Positions 63,822 to 64,000 of a stretch of DNA of 64,000 nucleotides are shown here, piece by piece. How positions within the stretch are numbered: the first letter of the stretch is position 1; each line of letters opens with the position of its first letter. The DNA lies in NCBI GenBank assembly GCA_015478665.1, contig JADMII010000008.1, positions 46,425 to 110,424 on the forward strand, given 5' to 3'. Both the position numbers and the translations under genes were made by a program. The DNA is from Dehalococcoidia bacterium. GTDB taxonomy: Bacteria; Chloroflexota; Dehalococcoidia; DSTF01; JACRBR01. The notes below the pieces were generated by a model, which saw only the letters and a program-made list of their open reading frames with translations, was not told the origin of the DNA and did not search any database.

Positions 63822-63865
63822 CGAAGCGGCAAGGGCGGGCCTGCGTGCCCGCCCTTGCCGCTTCG
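63822..63865. terminator. Strong bidirectional hairpin terminator
   Basis: CGAAGCGGCAAGGGCGGGC and its perfect complement (63847-63865) form a 19-bp stem with a six-nt loop, the longest perfect hairpin found in the window. It lies 17 nt beyond the stop of the minus-strand gene at the right edge and probably ends that transcript. No T-run follows on either strand. Confidence 0.75.
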
Positions 63866-63881
63866 CCGGATCCCGCTCGGG

Positions 63882-64000
63882 TTAGGCGCGCTTGCGGTCG
63901 CTGAGCACGACGGTGAGCCGCACGTCCTTCAGCACGCTGCGGGCAGCGTCGCCCTGGCCGATGTCCAGGCAGTCGCAGTAGGCGGCGAAGATCGAGCGGT
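63882..64000 (-). CDS. C-terminal fragment of an unidentified protein (runs off window)
   Basis: The last 39 codons of a minus-strand gene are visible: RSIFAAYCDCLDIGQGDAA followed by RSVLKDVRLTVVLSDRKRA and a TAA stop. Codon use is normal and a perfect hairpin terminator follows. The segment is too short to identify; the two Cys and the basic end do not match a motif I can name. Confidence 0.6.
   Translation of the reverse strand, partial: RSIFAAYCDCLDIGQGDAARSVLKDVRLTVVLSDRKRA

Overview
The window is a 64 kb, very GC-rich, densely packed bacterial chromosome segment of housekeeping and metabolic genes. I see no rRNA, tRNA, transposase, phage gene or CRISPR array. Several traits suggest a member of Chloroflexota or a related deep Gram-positive-type lineage with aerobic respiration: an argF-cdaA-cdaR-der operon, a eukaryote-type glutamine synthetase II, an aa3/caa3-type oxidase with CtaF and CtaG, a GerW/YtfJ-type protein, a Re-citrate-synthase-like protein, and no outer-membrane biogenesis genes. 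This placement is inference; no marker-gene tree could be run.

Layout. 0.0-3.3 kb: a partial serine hydrolase, a FAD oxidoreductase, RNase H and a Trp-rich mini membrane protein. 3.3-8.3 kb (minus strand): a lipoprotein and the operon argF > cdaA > cdaR > der. 8.5-10.9 kb: fabD-fabF. 10.9-15.2 kb: an Hsp20 remnant, glutamine synthetase II, and pyrG with a leader attenuator. 15.3-26.8 kb: SDRs, a methyltransferase, a histidine phosphatase, thiolase, Bcp peroxiredoxin, a GerW-type pair, NDH-2, a polyferredoxin, a lipoprotein and a zinc alcohol dehydrogenase. 27.0-34.7 kb: haem A synthesis (ctaA, ctaB) and the oxidase cluster coxB-coxA-coxC-ctaF-ctaG. 34.9-38.8 kb: an Eis-type acetyltransferase, an APH-type kinase, and ribosomal proteins L21, L27 and L31. 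39.1-44.2 kb: aconitase, a decayed SDR, and a Fur-family regulator with a NiCoT-type transporter. 44.3-48.2 kb: an MMPL exporter and a DUF2156 protein. 48.2-57.6 kb: the pyrimidine operon pyrR-pyrB-pyrC-carA-(GNAT)-(membrane protein)-carB-pyrK. 57.6-64.0 kb: an SDR, sucD, an EamA transporter, an LPG-synthase-like membrane protein, a Re-citrate-synthase-like enzyme and the C-terminal end of an unidentified gene.

Nucleotide synthesis shows the clearest regulatory logic. The pyr operon begins with a PyrR-binding loop, followed by a terminator whose 3' arm contains the pyrR Shine-Dalgarno. pyrG (CTP synthase) has a separate promoter whose predicted transcript starts GGGC and runs into a hairpin with a C-rich loop and a U-rich tail, as in the CTP-sensing pyrG attenuator of Bacillus subtilis. 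Upstream of the Fur-family gene, a strong 24-bp imperfect palindrome overlaps the predicted promoter; the neighbouring transporter suggests nickel or cobalt control.

I did not find a wholly new multi-gene system. The most unusual signals are the regulatory leaders, two tiny ORFs that bridge to the next gene by 4-nt overlaps, a recurring GCCGGYGACTGG intergenic motif, a four-residue insertion in the CuA motif of CoxB, C-terminal tails on L21 and glutamine synthetase II, and two genes in decay (Hsp20, SDR).
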